DNA of 64,000 bases from Streptomyces flavofungini. Lineage in GTDB: Bacteria > Actinomycetota > Actinomycetes > Streptomycetales > Streptomycetaceae. Positions 24,137 to 33,469 of the stretch are shown here, one piece after another. The translations under genes and the position numbers were made by a program. The notes beneath the pieces were generated by a model that saw nothing but the letters and a program-made list of their open reading frames with translations, searched no databases and was not told the origin of the DNA. The stretch spans positions 1,736,001-1,800,000 of the forward strand of contig NZ_CP128846.1 of assembly GCF_030388665.1 (NCBI RefSeq). The letters run 5' to 3'. Within the stretch, counting starts at the first letter, position 1, and the number at the start of each line of letters is the position of its first letter.

Positions 24137-26095
24137 TCAGGGACGCATCCGGAAGTCGTACCTCTCCGGCAGGGGCTCGTCCGACACCGCTGCCCACACC
24201 TCACCGACGACCTCGTCGGCCTCGCGCAGGTCGGCCACCTCGAAGTCCTCGTCGAAGACGGCGCGGGCGGCGGCGAGTTCGCCCTCCGCGAGGAGCAGCT
24301 GGGCCTCGATCAGGCGGAACCGGCCCGTGCGGCGGGTGCGGGGGTGCAGACGGTCCCAGACGCCGCGCGCCGCCTCGGGGCGCCCCACGGCCACGAGGGC
24401 GGCGATGGCCTCGCGGCCGAGGGCCGCGGTCGCCGCGGACCACACCACGCCGTCGTCGCGGCGCTCGGCGCACAGGTCGTCGAAGGCCTCGGCGTACCGG
24501 TCGGCGGCGCGCTCCACGTGGCCGGACTCCTGGTCGGCGACGGCGAGGCAGCGCAGCAACGGCCAGCGGGACGGGGCGAGTTCCAGGCCGCGCTCCCAGC
24601 TGCGGACCGCCTGGGCGAGGTCTCCGGCGTGCCACTGGGCGACGCCCAGGTGGTACTCGGCGTGCGGGCGCGCGGGAGCCGTCTCCAGCATGTCCCGCCA
24701 GTGCGGGGCGACCAGGGTGGGCCCCGGCGGCCCGACCCGGCGGGGCTCCGGCACGGCCCCGCTGCGCAACAGCTCCAGCCACGGCTCCTGTTCGGGGCCG
24801 AGCGTGGACTCGGCGAACGGCGTGCCCGGCAGCTTGTACTGCCCGCGCAGGACTTCGAGGGCGCCCCACCCCGACCCGACGGCCAGCGTCTCCTGCGGCT
24901 CGGCGTCGGCGCAGGGCCGCCACCGCGCGTAGGCGGCGTCCACGGCGGCGGCGGGCAGCGCGAGGTCGAGCCGCGCCTGCGCCTCGCCGCGGGCCGCCGC
25001 CCAGTCGGCGCCGTGCACGACGTCCGGGGCGGCGGTGAGCGGCCCGTACGACTCCAGCCACGCGAACTCGCTCTCCGCGTCGAGGCGTACGTGCTCCAGC
25101 TGGGTGCGGGCGAGGCCCGCCTGGATCTCGGCGTAGCCGCCGGTGCCGGGCTCGGTGAGCCAGCGCTGCCAGCGCCGCCCGCCCGCGCCGGTGCCCCACA
25201 CGAAGAGCTTGCGGCCCCGCAGCAGGGCCGTGGAGGTCTGCGCGATTCCGTGCCCGTCGGCGTCGAGAGCCGCGATCCAGCGGCGGGCCCCGTCGGGGAC
25301 GTCGTAGAAGTAGTCGGCGGGGAACTCGGCGCGTGGCGGGTAGGTGCGGTCCACGCCGTCGTGCTCGGGCACCGGCACCTTCCGCAGGGTGCGCGCGTAC
25401 CCGTAGTGCCAGGCCTCGTCGGCGGGGGCGAGGACCCGGCGATCCTCGGGCACGGCGATGTTGGACCACCAGTAGACGGGCACGGGCCGCTCGTGGGGAT
25501 TGCGGACGCGCACGCCGACGTGCAGGAAGTCGGAGTCCTCCGGCAGCCAGAGGTCGACCTGGAAGGGGATGTCGCGCAGCCGCTCCCACTCCCACAGGCG
25601 CACCATCTCGCCGCCGTCGGGCACGGTCAGGCGCGCGGCGTGCAGGGGCGCGCAGGACAGGGCCGTGTGGCCGGTGGCGCCGATGTTCCACTCGATGCCG
25701 CCGGAGTACCAGGCGCCGTTGAGGGCGAAGTCGGCGGGCTGGAACACCGGGTTGCGGTAGAGGAGTTCACGCCCGGTCGGCTTGTGGAAGAGGGAGTGGA
25801 CGCGGCCGCCGAGACCGGGCAGGACGGTGACGCGCAACCGGGTGTTCTCGATGACGATCGTGTCGAAGGACGTCGGGGTCCGCTCGCGGCCGTAGCCGTC
25901 GCGGACGCGTACGGGCAGCACCGACCGCAGCGGCTCGTACGTGAGCTGCCGCGCCATGTCGCGCGGCAGCCCCTGCCGGTCCCGGTCGTCGAGCCCGTGC
26001 GCCGCGTCCAGGGGCCTGAGCGGCGGCAGCGGGTTCTCCGGCCCGAGATCGGCCGCCGGCAGGGTCGTCGTGTCGCGTCGCACGGTCGTCGCCAA
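24137..26095 (-). CDS. DUF5107 domain protein with TPR tail
   Basis: A 652-residue protein. Residues 60-340 form a DUF5107/galactose-mutarotase-like beta-sandwich: RVTVLPGLGGRVHSLFHK, GGIEWNIGATGH and the aromatic YWWSNIAVPE are conserved in this group. Residues 460-620 are TPR-like helices (AEYHLGVAQWHAGDLAQAVRSWERGLELAP). Such proteins are thought to act on oligosaccharides or glycosides, but the reaction is not known. The start is TTG at 26095 with GAGGAGGA six bases upstream; it has no signal peptide, so it is cytoplasmic. Confidence 0.8.
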   Translation of the reverse strand: MATTVRRDTTTLPAADLGPENPLPPLRPLDAAHGLDDRDRQGLPRDMARQLTYEPLRSVLPVRVRDGYGRERTPTSFDTIVIENTRLRVTVLPGLGGRVHSLFHKPTGRELLYRNPVFQPADFALNGAWYSGGIEWNIGATGHTALSCAPLHAARLTVPDGGEMVRLWEWERLRDIPFQVDLWLPEDSDFLHVGVRVRNPHERPVPVYWWSNIAVPEDRRVLAPADEAWHYGYARTLRKVPVPEHDGVDRTYPPRAEFPADYFYDVPDGARRWIAALDADGHGIAQTSTALLRGRKLFVWGTGAGGRRWQRWLTEPGTGGYAEIQAGLARTQLEHVRLDAESEFAWLESYGPLTAAPDVVHGADWAAARGEAQARLDLALPAAAVDAAYARWRPCADAEPQETLAVGSGWGALEVLRGQYKLPGTPFAESTLGPEQEPWLELLRSGAVPEPRRVGPPGPTLVAPHWRDMLETAPARPHAEYHLGVAQWHAGDLAQAVRSWERGLELAPSRWPLLRCLAVADQESGHVERAADRYAEAFDDLCAERRDDGVVWSAATAALGREAIAALVAVGRPEAARGVWDRLHPRTRRTGRFRLIEAQLLLAEGELAAARAVFDEDFEVADLREADEVVGEVWAAVSDEPLPERYDFRMRP

Positions 26096-26221
26096 GGCGT
26101 CCTCCTCAGTTCAAGGACGCCGCGCGCCCCCGGGCCTCTCGTTGACCATGGAACACGCTCGGCCCCGCTCCGGCCAGGGCCTTCGCCGGTCAGGATTGCG
26201 CACGGATTTCGTACAGAAGGG

Positions 26222-27118
26222 TCAGGATTCCGCAAAGGCCGCGACGACCACGTCGGTGAGGACGTCGCCCGCGGTGCCGTCCGGATCCAGGTCGGGGTCG
26301 TAGATCGTGACGTTGAGCCCGACGCAGCGCGGGGAGCGGACCAACGGGCGCAGGAGCGCGAGGAGTTCGTCGGGGTGCAGGCCGTCCGCGTCGGGGCTGT
26401 CGACGGCCGGCATCACGGAGGGGTCGAGGACATCGGCGTCGAGGTGCACCCAGAAGCCTGCCAGGGCCTCGTTCTCCAGGCTCAGGACGGCGGAGCGGGC
26501 CACGTCGTCGGCGCCCCACTGGCGCAGTTCGCCGACGGTGACGGTGGGTATGCCGAGCTCCCCGAGCTCGGCCCGGTCCTCGTCCTCGTCGCGCATCCCG
26601 AAGAGCCGTACGTCCTCGTCGCGCAGATAGGGGCTCAGCCCTTCCAGGTCGGAGAGGTCGCGCTGGCCGCGGCCGGTGGCGAGCGCCAGTTCCTCGCCGC
26701 CCGCGGCGCCCACGCGGTCGGAGTTGCCGGGGTGGCGGAAGTCGGCGGAGGCGTCGATCGCGGCGAGGCCGAAGCGTCCGATCCGGCGCAGCGCGAGGGA
26801 CGCGCCGAGCTGGATGGAGCAGTCGCCGCCGAGGACGACGGGCAGTTCACCGGCGCGCACGTGCCGCTCGATCCGGTCGGCGAGCTTCGGGGTGTAGGCG
26901 GCGATGGCGGCGGCGTTGAAGACGCCGTCGCCCTCCTTCCAGTCGCCGCGGTCGTAGCGGGGCGGTACGACGACGCCGCCCTCCACGGCGTCGAGGCGGC
27001 GCAGGATGCCGCGCTCGCGCAGCGCTCCGGCGAGCTTGTAGCAGCCGGGTACGGTGCCGGGCGCGGGCGGACGCAGGCCCAGGTTGGAGGGCGCGTCGAT
27101 GATCACAACAGTTCGCAT
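26222..27118 (-). CDS. Arginase/agmatinase-fold protein with altered metal site
   Basis: A 298-residue ureohydrolase-fold protein. The three metal loops are recognisable, but two ligands differ: GGDHS is GGDCS (Cys100 for His), and DAHxD is DASAD (Ser124 for His; D122 and D126 remain). The third loop HLDADVLDPS keeps both aspartates (227, 229). In normal arginases those histidines bind Mn A and Mn B. A changed metal, or loss of ureohydrolase activity, is likely. The ATG at 27118 was chosen because AGGATGAG lies upstream; an ATG nine bases earlier is also possible. Confidence 0.85.
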   Translation of the reverse strand: MRTVVIIDAPSNLGLRPPAPGTVPGCYKLAGALRERGILRRLDAVEGGVVVPPRYDRGDWKEGDGVFNAAAIAAYTPKLADRIERHVRAGELPVVLGGDCSIQLGASLALRRIGRFGLAAIDASADFRHPGNSDRVGAAGGEELALATGRGQRDLSDLEGLSPYLRDEDVRLFGMRDEDEDRAELGELGIPTVTVGELRQWGADDVARSAVLSLENEALAGFWVHLDADVLDPSVMPAVDSPDADGLHPDELLALLRPLVRSPRCVGLNVTIYDPDLDPDGTAGDVLTDVVVAAFAES

Positions 27119-27198
27119 GCCGCTCATCCTGCGTGACCCGCGCGGCGGCTTTCAATGGCCTTTGGCCGCCGGCCTCCGGCGTTCGGTCCCGGCCCCCG

Positions 27199-27759
27199 TC
27201 AGCGGAGGGTGTCGGCCGCCGTCATCTCGGTGGTGAGGGCCCACCGCTGGTGGTCGCGCCAGGCGCCGTCGATGAACAAGAAGCGAGGTGAGAACCCTTC
27301 GAGGCGGAAGCCCGCGCGGCGGGCGAGCGCGATGGAGGCGGTGTTGCGCGGCTGGACGTTGATCTCCAGGCGGTGCAGCCGCAGTTCGCCGAAGGCGTGG
27401 CTCACGACGAGCGCGAGCGCCTCCCGCATGAGTCCGCGCCCCGCCGCGTGCGCGAACGCGCCGTAGCCGAGCGCCCCGCACCGGAAGCCGCCCTCGACGA
27501 TGTTGTTGATGTTGATGAATCCGGCGAGGGCGCCGTCGGCCCGCTCGTACACGAGGAAACCGGCCTTGGTGGGGTCCTCGATGAGCACGCGCGCGTACGC
27601 CGCGAAGTTCTCGTCCGTCGTCGGCGGGAACAGCCAGGGCCGGTGCAGCTCGCCGCTCTCCCGGGCCCGGGCGGTGAACTCGGCGGCGTCCGCGTACGAG
27701 TAGGGGCGTATGCCCACGCGAGGGCCTTCGGCGAGCGGGGCGGGACGGGTGTGCGACAT
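27199..27759 (-). CDS. GNAT N-acetyltransferase, RimJ/RimL-like
   Basis: A 186-residue GNAT of the RimJ/RimL/RimI-like type. GALGYGAFAHAAGRGLMREALALVVSHAF (about 92-120) contains the acetyl-CoA pyrophosphate loop (AGRGLM for RxxGxG/A), and LEINVQPRNTASIALARRAGFRLEG (about 128-152) is the classical C-terminal motif. The substrate could be a ribosomal N-terminus, an amino acid or an antibiotic. It stands alone, 80 bases after the arginase-like gene's start. Confidence 0.88.
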   Translation of the reverse strand: MSHTRPAPLAEGPRVGIRPYSYADAAEFTARARESGELHRPWLFPPTTDENFAAYARVLIEDPTKAGFLVYERADGALAGFININNIVEGGFRCGALGYGAFAHAAGRGLMREALALVVSHAFGELRLHRLEINVQPRNTASIALARRAGFRLEGFSPRFLFIDGAWRDHQRWALTTEMTAADTLR

Positions 27760-27836
27760 CCGGCCACGCTACCCGGCGGCCCGCGGGGTCACCGTACGCG
27801 GTCGTCCGGCGGCCGGACCCGGGGGCCCGGACGCCG

Positions 27837-28088
27837 TCACTTGCGCCGGCTGACGAAGAAGGCCCCGCACAGGGCGCCGATGAGGCCGGTGCCGAGCAGC
27901 GCCATCCACAGCGGCACGGTGACTTCGGGGATGAGGAGCCGGATCTTGGTGCTGCGGGTGTTCTCGAAGATGAAGACGAGCGTGAGGAGGGCGATCACCG
28001 CGACGGTCACTCTGGCGGGCGTCATCAGCGCGCCCACGCCACCCTTCGAGGGGCTCGTCGAGCCGCCCGTGGAGCTCTTGGGGCTCAT
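27837..28088 (-). CDS. Small LapA/DUF1049-like membrane protein
   Basis: An 83-residue protein with two membrane helices (TPARVTVAVIALLTLVFIFENTR and VPLWMALLGTGLIGALCGAFF as approximate spans) flanking the conserved FxxxNTxxxKIRLLIPEVTVPL segment typical of the lipopolysaccharide-assembly protein A domain. In Gram-positives its job is unknown. GGAAGG lies upstream of the ATG at 28088. The last residues are SRRK, a cytoplasmic basic tail. Confidence 0.75.
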   Translation of the reverse strand: MSPKSSTGGSTSPSKGGVGALMTPARVTVAVIALLTLVFIFENTRSTKIRLLIPEVTVPLWMALLGTGLIGALCGAFFVSRRK

Positions 28089-28257
28089 GTCAGGACCCTT
28101 CCGTTCCGTCGGAGCGCCGGCCGCTCCCCCGGGTCCAGGATGGGCAGTGGTACGCGATCCCGCGCGGTGGGTGCCCGCCGGGGGCGGGACGGGGTGGGCC
28201 ATTCGGGTGACGGCGGTGGGGCGGACGGGTCCGCCCCCCGGCGGCCCGCGCCCCGTC

Positions 28258-29283
28258 TCAGCCCGAGCGCTCCCCGAGCGCCGGTGTGTCCAGGCGCAGC
28301 CTCCCCGTGTCCGCGTCCAGTTCCCCGGGCACCCCGAACGGGATCGTCAGCGCCCCGTCGCAGTGGCCGAATCCGAACTCCTCCACGATCGGTACGCCGA
28401 GCCCACCGAGCCGGTCGCGCAGGACCGCGCGCACGGCTTCGTAGGGCCCGCACTCCTCCCAGGAGCCGAGGGCGACGCCCGTGACGCCGTCGAGGCTGCC
28501 CGCGCGCAGGAGTTGCGTGAGGTAGCGGTCGAGCCGGTACGGCTCCTCGTCGGTGTCCTCGAGGAACAGCAGCCCGCCGCGCGCCGGCAGCCGCGTCCCC
28601 GGCACCCCGGCGTCCGCGGCGAGCAGGGACAGACAGCCGCCGAAGGTGACCCCGCGGGCCCGGCCGCCCACGAGGGGCCGCCCGGGCGAGTCGACGACCT
28701 GGACGGCCTCCGGCTCGAACAGGGTGAGCCGCAGGTGTTCCTGGGCGCGGGCGTTCTTGAGGAAGTCGGCCGCGGCCACCATCGGCCCGTGCAGGGTGAC
28801 GAGGCCGAGGCGGCGCGCGAACGCCTCGTGCAGCGTGGTGATGTCGCTGTACCCGAGGAACACCTTGGGCGGGAAGGCGCGCAGGGCGTGGAAGTCGATC
28901 AGCTCCACCATCCGCGCGGCGCCGTAGCCGCCGCGCGCGCAGAACACGCCCGCCACCGACGGGTCGCGCCAGGCCCTCTCCAGGTCCCGGGCCCGGTCGG
29001 CGTCCTCACCCGCGAGGTAGTCGAACTCCCGGTGCACGTCGAGGACATGGGGGGCGACGACGGGCTCCAGGCCCCAGCCGCGCAGGATGTCGAGGCCCGC
29101 TTCGAGCCGGTGCTCGGGCACGGGCCCGCTCGGCGCGACGACGGCGACCCGGTCGCCGGGGACGAGCCGGGGCGGGCGGACCAGGGGCGGCATGGCGACC
29201 GCGGGCGCGGGTGCCGGTGCGGGCGGCGGCACGGTCAGCTTCGGACCGGGCACGGACTCGTCGGACGCGGGCTGCTCGGGCAT
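28258..29283 (-). CDS. S66 family LD-carboxypeptidase-like peptidase
   Basis: A 341-residue member of the MccF/LdcA serine peptidase family, which cleaves L,D bonds of murein tetrapeptides or detoxifies microcin C-like compounds. VVAPSGPVPEHRL opens the fold (about 48), GYSDIT holds the likely nucleophile Ser (about 147), and the C-terminal FGHCDGALTIPFG gives the His (about 311). The first ~35 residues are a Pro/Ala linker. Two starts fit: the ATG at 29283 with GAGGAG just before it, or a GTG at 29304 that would give a GTGA overlap with the S9 gene. It is the last gene of the peptidase operon. Confidence 0.85.
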   Translation of the reverse strand: MPEQPASDESVPGPKLTVPPPAPAPAPAVAMPPLVRPPRLVPGDRVAVVAPSGPVPEHRLEAGLDILRGWGLEPVVAPHVLDVHREFDYLAGEDADRARDLERAWRDPSVAGVFCARGGYGAARMVELIDFHALRAFPPKVFLGYSDITTLHEAFARRLGLVTLHGPMVAAADFLKNARAQEHLRLTLFEPEAVQVVDSPGRPLVGGRARGVTFGGCLSLLAADAGVPGTRLPARGGLLFLEDTDEEPYRLDRYLTQLLRAGSLDGVTGVALGSWEECGPYEAVRAVLRDRLGGLGVPIVEEFGFGHCDGALTIPFGVPGELDADTGRLRLDTPALGERSG

Positions 29284-29300
29284 GGGCTCCTCGGTTGCGG

Positions 29301-31292
29301 TCACTCGGCGAGGTCGAGGGCGGGTGTGCCGTCCGCCGGGTCGAGGCGGAACACCTGCGCGTACAGGGAGAGTTCGGCCTCCAGGGCCCTGATCATGGTG
29401 TCCGCGCGCCGGAAGCCGTGTCCCTCGCCCTCGAAGGCGATGTACGCGTGCGGCACCCCGCGCCGTTTGATCCCCTCCAGGAGCAGCTCGCACTGCGCGG
29501 GCGGGCAGATCACGTCGTCGAGGCCCTGGAGCAGCAGGAACGGCGCGGTGATGCGGTCGGCGTGCCGGGCGGGCGAGCGTTCCTCGTAGCGTGCCGGCAC
29601 CTCGGCGTAGGGGCCGACCAGGGTGTCCAGGTAGCGCGACTCGAAGTCGTGGGTCTCGCCGTCCTGCCAGGAGGCGAGGTCGAGCACGGGGTAGATGACG
29701 GTGCCGCAGGCGTACACGTCGGTCGTGGTCAGGGAGGCCGCCGTGGTCCAGCCGCCCGCGCTGCCGCCCCGGATCGCGAGCCGCGCGCGGTCGGCGGTGC
29801 CCTCGTCGGCGAGCGCGAGGGCCACGGCCGCGCAGTCGTCGACGTCGGCGATGCCCCACTGCTCGCGCAGCCGGTTGCGGTAGGCCCGGCCGTACCCCGT
29901 GGAGCCGCTGTAGTTGACCTCGGCGACGCCTATGCCGCGGGACGTGAAGTAGGCGATGGCCAGGTCGAGGACGAGGGGGGCGCGGGAGGTGGGGCCGCCG
30001 TGCGCCCACACCACGTAGGGCGGCAGCTCGCCCCCGGGGGCGAGGTGGCCGGGGTGGTGCGGCGGGTAGATGTGGGCGTGGATCTCGCGTCCCGCGGGGC
30101 CGAGGAAGGTGCGGATCTGGGGTTCGGGGTAGTACGTGGGGTCGACCGGGTCGTCGTGCGCGGCGCCGATGACGCGGGCCCTGCCGGTGCGGGTGTCCAG
30201 CTCCACGACCTCGTAGGCGCTGCGGGGGCTGGCGGCGATACCGGCGACGCGGGTGCCGTGGACGGCGAGCGAGGCGGACCACTCCGACCAGGGGCCCGCC
30301 GCGTCGACGACCTCGCCGGTCTCCGGGTCGAGGATGCCGAGCGCGGTGGCGCCGGTGCCGTGCACGACGGCGATCAGGCCGCTGTCCAGGGGCGCGAACC
30401 AGCTGAGGCCGAGCTGCCACAGGGGCCCGCCGAACTCCTCCTCGCGCGGACAGAGGGCGCTCGCCGTGCCGTCGGGCTCGGCGCGGTACAGGTTCCACCA
30501 GCCGGAGCGGTCGCTGGCGTAGAGCAGCCGTCCGTCGCGCGCCCAGTCGGCCTGCGCGATCGACTCCTCCGGGCCGCCCGCGACGACCCGGGGGGCCGCG
30601 AAGGTGTTGTCCGCCGCGATGTCGGCGACCAGGAGCTCCGTGCCGTCCCACGGCATCCGCGGGTGGTCCCAGGCGAGCCAGGCGGCCCGGGTGCCGTCCG
30701 GGGAGAGCCGCGGTCCGGTGACGAAGCGGTGCCGCCCGTCGGACAGCTCCCGCAGCGCCGTCCGGTCCTCGGCGGCCGAGCCGTCGAGCGGTACGGCGAC
30801 CAGGACGCGCCGCACGTCGGTGGGGCCCTCGCCGGTGAACTCCTCCAGGACGCACCACACCTCGCCGCGGTCGAGGAGGACGCGCGGGTCGGCGAAGCGC
30901 AGGCCGCCGCCGACGCCGGACAGCGGGGTCAGGGGTCTGGGCTCGGCCCCGGAAGCGTCGGGCTCGTGGACGTACAGGCGCTGGTCGGCGAAGTCGGCGA
31001 AGACGAGCAGCGGTCCGCGCGGGTCACCGGGCCGTGCGGCGGCGGCCCAGGGCAGGCCGCCGTACTCGATGACGCGGCTGCGGACGTCCCACGGCGCCGG
31101 AAGGACCGACTCCTCGGTGCCGTCCTGGCGGCGCCGCACCAGCGCCCGCCGCCCGCCCTCGGTGGGCCGCGGCTCGGTCCACCAGGCCTCGTCCCCCACG
31201 ATGCCGACGAAGGCGGGGTGGCCGTCGTGGGCCGCGGCGAGCGCGGCGTCGATCGGGGACGGCCACGAGCCGTACGGCTTGGTCTTCGCCAT
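29301..31292 (-). CDS. S9 family (prolyl oligopeptidase/acylaminoacyl) peptidase
   Basis: A 663-residue cytoplasmic serine peptidase. A beta-propeller (about 20-400) shields the C-terminal alpha/beta-hydrolase domain (about 420-660). The nucleophile elbow is RGGSAGGWTT, the Asp is in LLLQGLDDVICPP, and the His is in FEGEGHGFR. Such enzymes cleave short peptides after proline or remove blocked N-termini. It begins 25 bases after the M20 gene and ends next to the S66 gene. GGGAG precedes the ATG at 31292; another ATG lies nine bases earlier. Confidence 0.9.
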   Translation of the reverse strand: MAKTKPYGSWPSPIDAALAAAHDGHPAFVGIVGDEAWWTEPRPTEGGRRALVRRRQDGTEESVLPAPWDVRSRVIEYGGLPWAAAARPGDPRGPLLVFADFADQRLYVHEPDASGAEPRPLTPLSGVGGGLRFADPRVLLDRGEVWCVLEEFTGEGPTDVRRVLVAVPLDGSAAEDRTALRELSDGRHRFVTGPRLSPDGTRAAWLAWDHPRMPWDGTELLVADIAADNTFAAPRVVAGGPEESIAQADWARDGRLLYASDRSGWWNLYRAEPDGTASALCPREEEFGGPLWQLGLSWFAPLDSGLIAVVHGTGATALGILDPETGEVVDAAGPWSEWSASLAVHGTRVAGIAASPRSAYEVVELDTRTGRARVIGAAHDDPVDPTYYPEPQIRTFLGPAGREIHAHIYPPHHPGHLAPGGELPPYVVWAHGGPTSRAPLVLDLAIAYFTSRGIGVAEVNYSGSTGYGRAYRNRLREQWGIADVDDCAAVALALADEGTADRARLAIRGGSAGGWTTAASLTTTDVYACGTVIYPVLDLASWQDGETHDFESRYLDTLVGPYAEVPARYEERSPARHADRITAPFLLLQGLDDVICPPAQCELLLEGIKRRGVPHAYIAFEGEGHGFRRADTMIRALEAELSLYAQVFRLDPADGTPALDLAE

Positions 31293-31317
31293 GTCGTTCA
31301 TCTCCCCCAAGGGTCGG

Positions 31318-32643
31318 TCAGGCCGTGCGCAGGAAGCGGTCGAGCACCCGGGTGCCGAAGTGCAGCGCCTCGACCGGCACCCGCTCGTCCACTCCGTGGA
31401 AGAGGGCCTGGTAGTCGAAGCCCTCCGGCGTCCGCAGCGGCGAGAAGCCGTAGCCGCGGATGCCGAGCCGCGAGAACTGCTTGGCGTCCGTGCCCCCCGA
31501 CATGCAGTACGGAAGGACGCGGCCCTCCGGCGCGAACTCCTCGACGGCCGCCCGCATCCTGGCGTACGTGGGGGTGTCCACCGGCGCCTGCAGCGCCACC
31601 TCCCGGTGGTGGAACTCCCAGTCGACGTCCGGTCCGGTGAGCCGGTCAAGGGTGGCGCGGAACTCTTCCTCGCCGCCCGGCACATATCGGCCGTCCACAT
31701 AGGCCGTGGCCTCACCGGGCACCACGTTGACCTTGTACCCGGACTGGAGCATGGTCGGGTTGGCGCTGTTGCGCACCGTGGGCTCGACGAGGGCGGCGGT
31801 CGGGCCGAGCTTCTCCATGAAGGCGTCGACGTCGAAGCCGGGCGCGTCCGGGTCGGCCTCCAGGCCGTAGATCCCGGCGAGTTCGACGAGGGCCGCCCGC
31901 ACCGTCGGGGTGAGCCGCACCGGCCAGCGGTGCTCCCCGATGCGGGTGACGGCCGCGGCGAGCCTGCTGACCGCGTTGTCGCGGTTCACCTTGGAGCCGT
32001 GGCCCGCCGTGCCGCGCGCGGTGAGTTTGAGCCAGCCGGTGCCGCGCTCGCCCGCCGCGATCGGGTAGAGCTGGTTGCCCCGGCCGTCGTGGAACGTGAA
32101 CGCCCCGGACTCGCTGACGCCCTCCGTGCAGCCCTCGAACAGGCCCGCGTGCTCGTCGGCGAGGAACCCGGAGCCGTCGAGGGCGCTGGCCTCCTCGTCG
32201 GCGGTGAACGCGATCACGATGTCGCGGCGCGGCCGCACGCCCGCACGCCGCCAGCTGCGGACGGCCGCGAGGACCATCGCGTCCATGTTCTTCATGTCGA
32301 TGGCGCCGCGCCCCCACACGTCGCCGTCGACGATCTCGCCGGAGAAGGGGTGCACGCGCCAGTCGGCGGCCTCGGCGGGGACCACGTCCAGATGGCCGTG
32401 GACGAGCAGCGCGTCCGCCGACGGGTCGGTGCCCTCGATCCGCGCGACGACGTTCGTGCGGCCCGGTGTGCGCTCCAGGAGCGTGGGCTCCAGGCCCGCC
32501 CCGGCGAGCTGCTCGGCGGCGTACTCGGCGGCGGGGCGCTCGCGGCACTCGCCGTCGCCGCGGTTGGTGGTGTCGATGCGGATGAGGTCCGAGGTGAACC
32601 GGACGACCTCGTCCAGTGCTTGAGGGTCGACCTGGTCAGCCAT
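31318..32643 (-). CDS. M20 family metallopeptidase
   Basis: A 441-residue dizinc peptidase or deacylase of the ArgE/DapE/CPG2 group. The metal motifs are VHGHLDVVPAE (about 81-91), GRGAIDMKNMDA (about 112, with bridging Asp), TADEEASALDGS (about 147, catalytic Glu), and a C-terminal ALFHGVDERVP with the last histidine. The lid domain begins near 205. It could hydrolyse dipeptides or N-acyl amino acids. Overlap of 8 bases with the M55 gene upstream shows they belong to one operon. Confidence 0.92.
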   Translation of the reverse strand: MADQVDPQALDEVVRFTSDLIRIDTTNRGDGECRERPAAEYAAEQLAGAGLEPTLLERTPGRTNVVARIEGTDPSADALLVHGHLDVVPAEAADWRVHPFSGEIVDGDVWGRGAIDMKNMDAMVLAAVRSWRRAGVRPRRDIVIAFTADEEASALDGSGFLADEHAGLFEGCTEGVSESGAFTFHDGRGNQLYPIAAGERGTGWLKLTARGTAGHGSKVNRDNAVSRLAAAVTRIGEHRWPVRLTPTVRAALVELAGIYGLEADPDAPGFDVDAFMEKLGPTAALVEPTVRNSANPTMLQSGYKVNVVPGEATAYVDGRYVPGGEEEFRATLDRLTGPDVDWEFHHREVALQAPVDTPTYARMRAAVEEFAPEGRVLPYCMSGGTDAKQFSRLGIRGYGFSPLRTPEGFDYQALFHGVDERVPVEALHFGTRVLDRFLRTA

Positions 32644-33469
32644 ACTGCTCCTCGACAGCGGCGGAGGCGATCGTGGTGACCGCCTTGAACGTGCGGATGC
32701 CTTCGTACATGGTGTCGCTCGTGTAGGCGACCTTCCGCTCCGCCACGCGCCGCACGCCCGGAACGACCGTCGCGGCCATCGACAGGTGTTCCGCGTCGAA
32801 CTCGACCTCCACGGTGTGCGGGCCGCCCGCCACCGGCTCGTGCCGCACGGCGAGCGCCGCCGCTTCCTTGGCGGCGGCCCGGATGTCGGCGGCGGTGCGC
32901 GCGGGGGTGCGGCACACCGCCGCGTACCGCGACACGTGGTCCTTGACGGCGACCTTCAGCGCGCCCGGGGCGTAGCCGAGGGCGTCCTCGCAGGCCAGGT
33001 CGTCGCCGGTGACGAGGACGACGGGGACGCCGTACTCCGCGACGACGTGCGAGTTGAGCAGCCCTTCGCTGGCGCGGACGCCGTCGACCCACACGCCGGT
33101 GATCTGGTTGGCCAGATACGTGTGCGCGAGGACGCCCTCCATGCCCGCGCCCGCGTGGTAGCCGATGAAGGCGATGCCGTCCACGTCACTGTGCTGGACG
33201 CCCTCGACCATGGAGAGGGACTTGTGCCTGCCGGTGAGCATCTCGGCCCGCTCGTCGAGCTGTTCGAGGAGCAGATTGCGCATGGTCCAGTGCGCCTCGT
33301 TGATCAGCACCTCGTCGGCGCCGCCGTCGAAGAAGCCGAGCACGGCGGCGTTCACGTCCGAGGTGAACATCGACCGGCACCGCTCCCACTGGGGCGTGCC
33401 CGGCAGCACGTCGGCGGGCCAGGTGACGCCGGTTGCGCCCTCCATGTCGGCGCTGATGAGGATTTTCAT
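32636..33469 (-). CDS. M55 family D-aminopeptidase (DppA-like)
   Basis: A 277-residue zinc D-aminopeptidase related to Bacillus DppA, which releases D-Ala from D-Ala-D-Ala and related D-peptides. ISADMEGATGVT opens with the metal ligands D8 and E10, and VLINEAHWTMRNLL, FIGYHAG and VTGDDLACEDA follow the family pattern. With the S66 LD-carboxypeptidase at the far end of the operon, this points to turnover of peptidoglycan or other D-amino-acid peptides. It is the promoter-proximal gene; a TetR-type palindrome lies 214-229 bases upstream. Confidence 0.9.
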   Translation of the reverse strand: MKILISADMEGATGVTWPADVLPGTPQWERCRSMFTSDVNAAVLGFFDGGADEVLINEAHWTMRNLLLEQLDERAEMLTGRHKSLSMVEGVQHSDVDGIAFIGYHAGAGMEGVLAHTYLANQITGVWVDGVRASEGLLNSHVVAEYGVPVVLVTGDDLACEDALGYAPGALKVAVKDHVSRYAAVCRTPARTAADIRAAAKEAAALAVRHEPVAGGPHTVEVEFDAEHLSMAATVVPGVRRVAERKVAYTSDTMYEGIRTFKAVTTIASAAVEEQYG

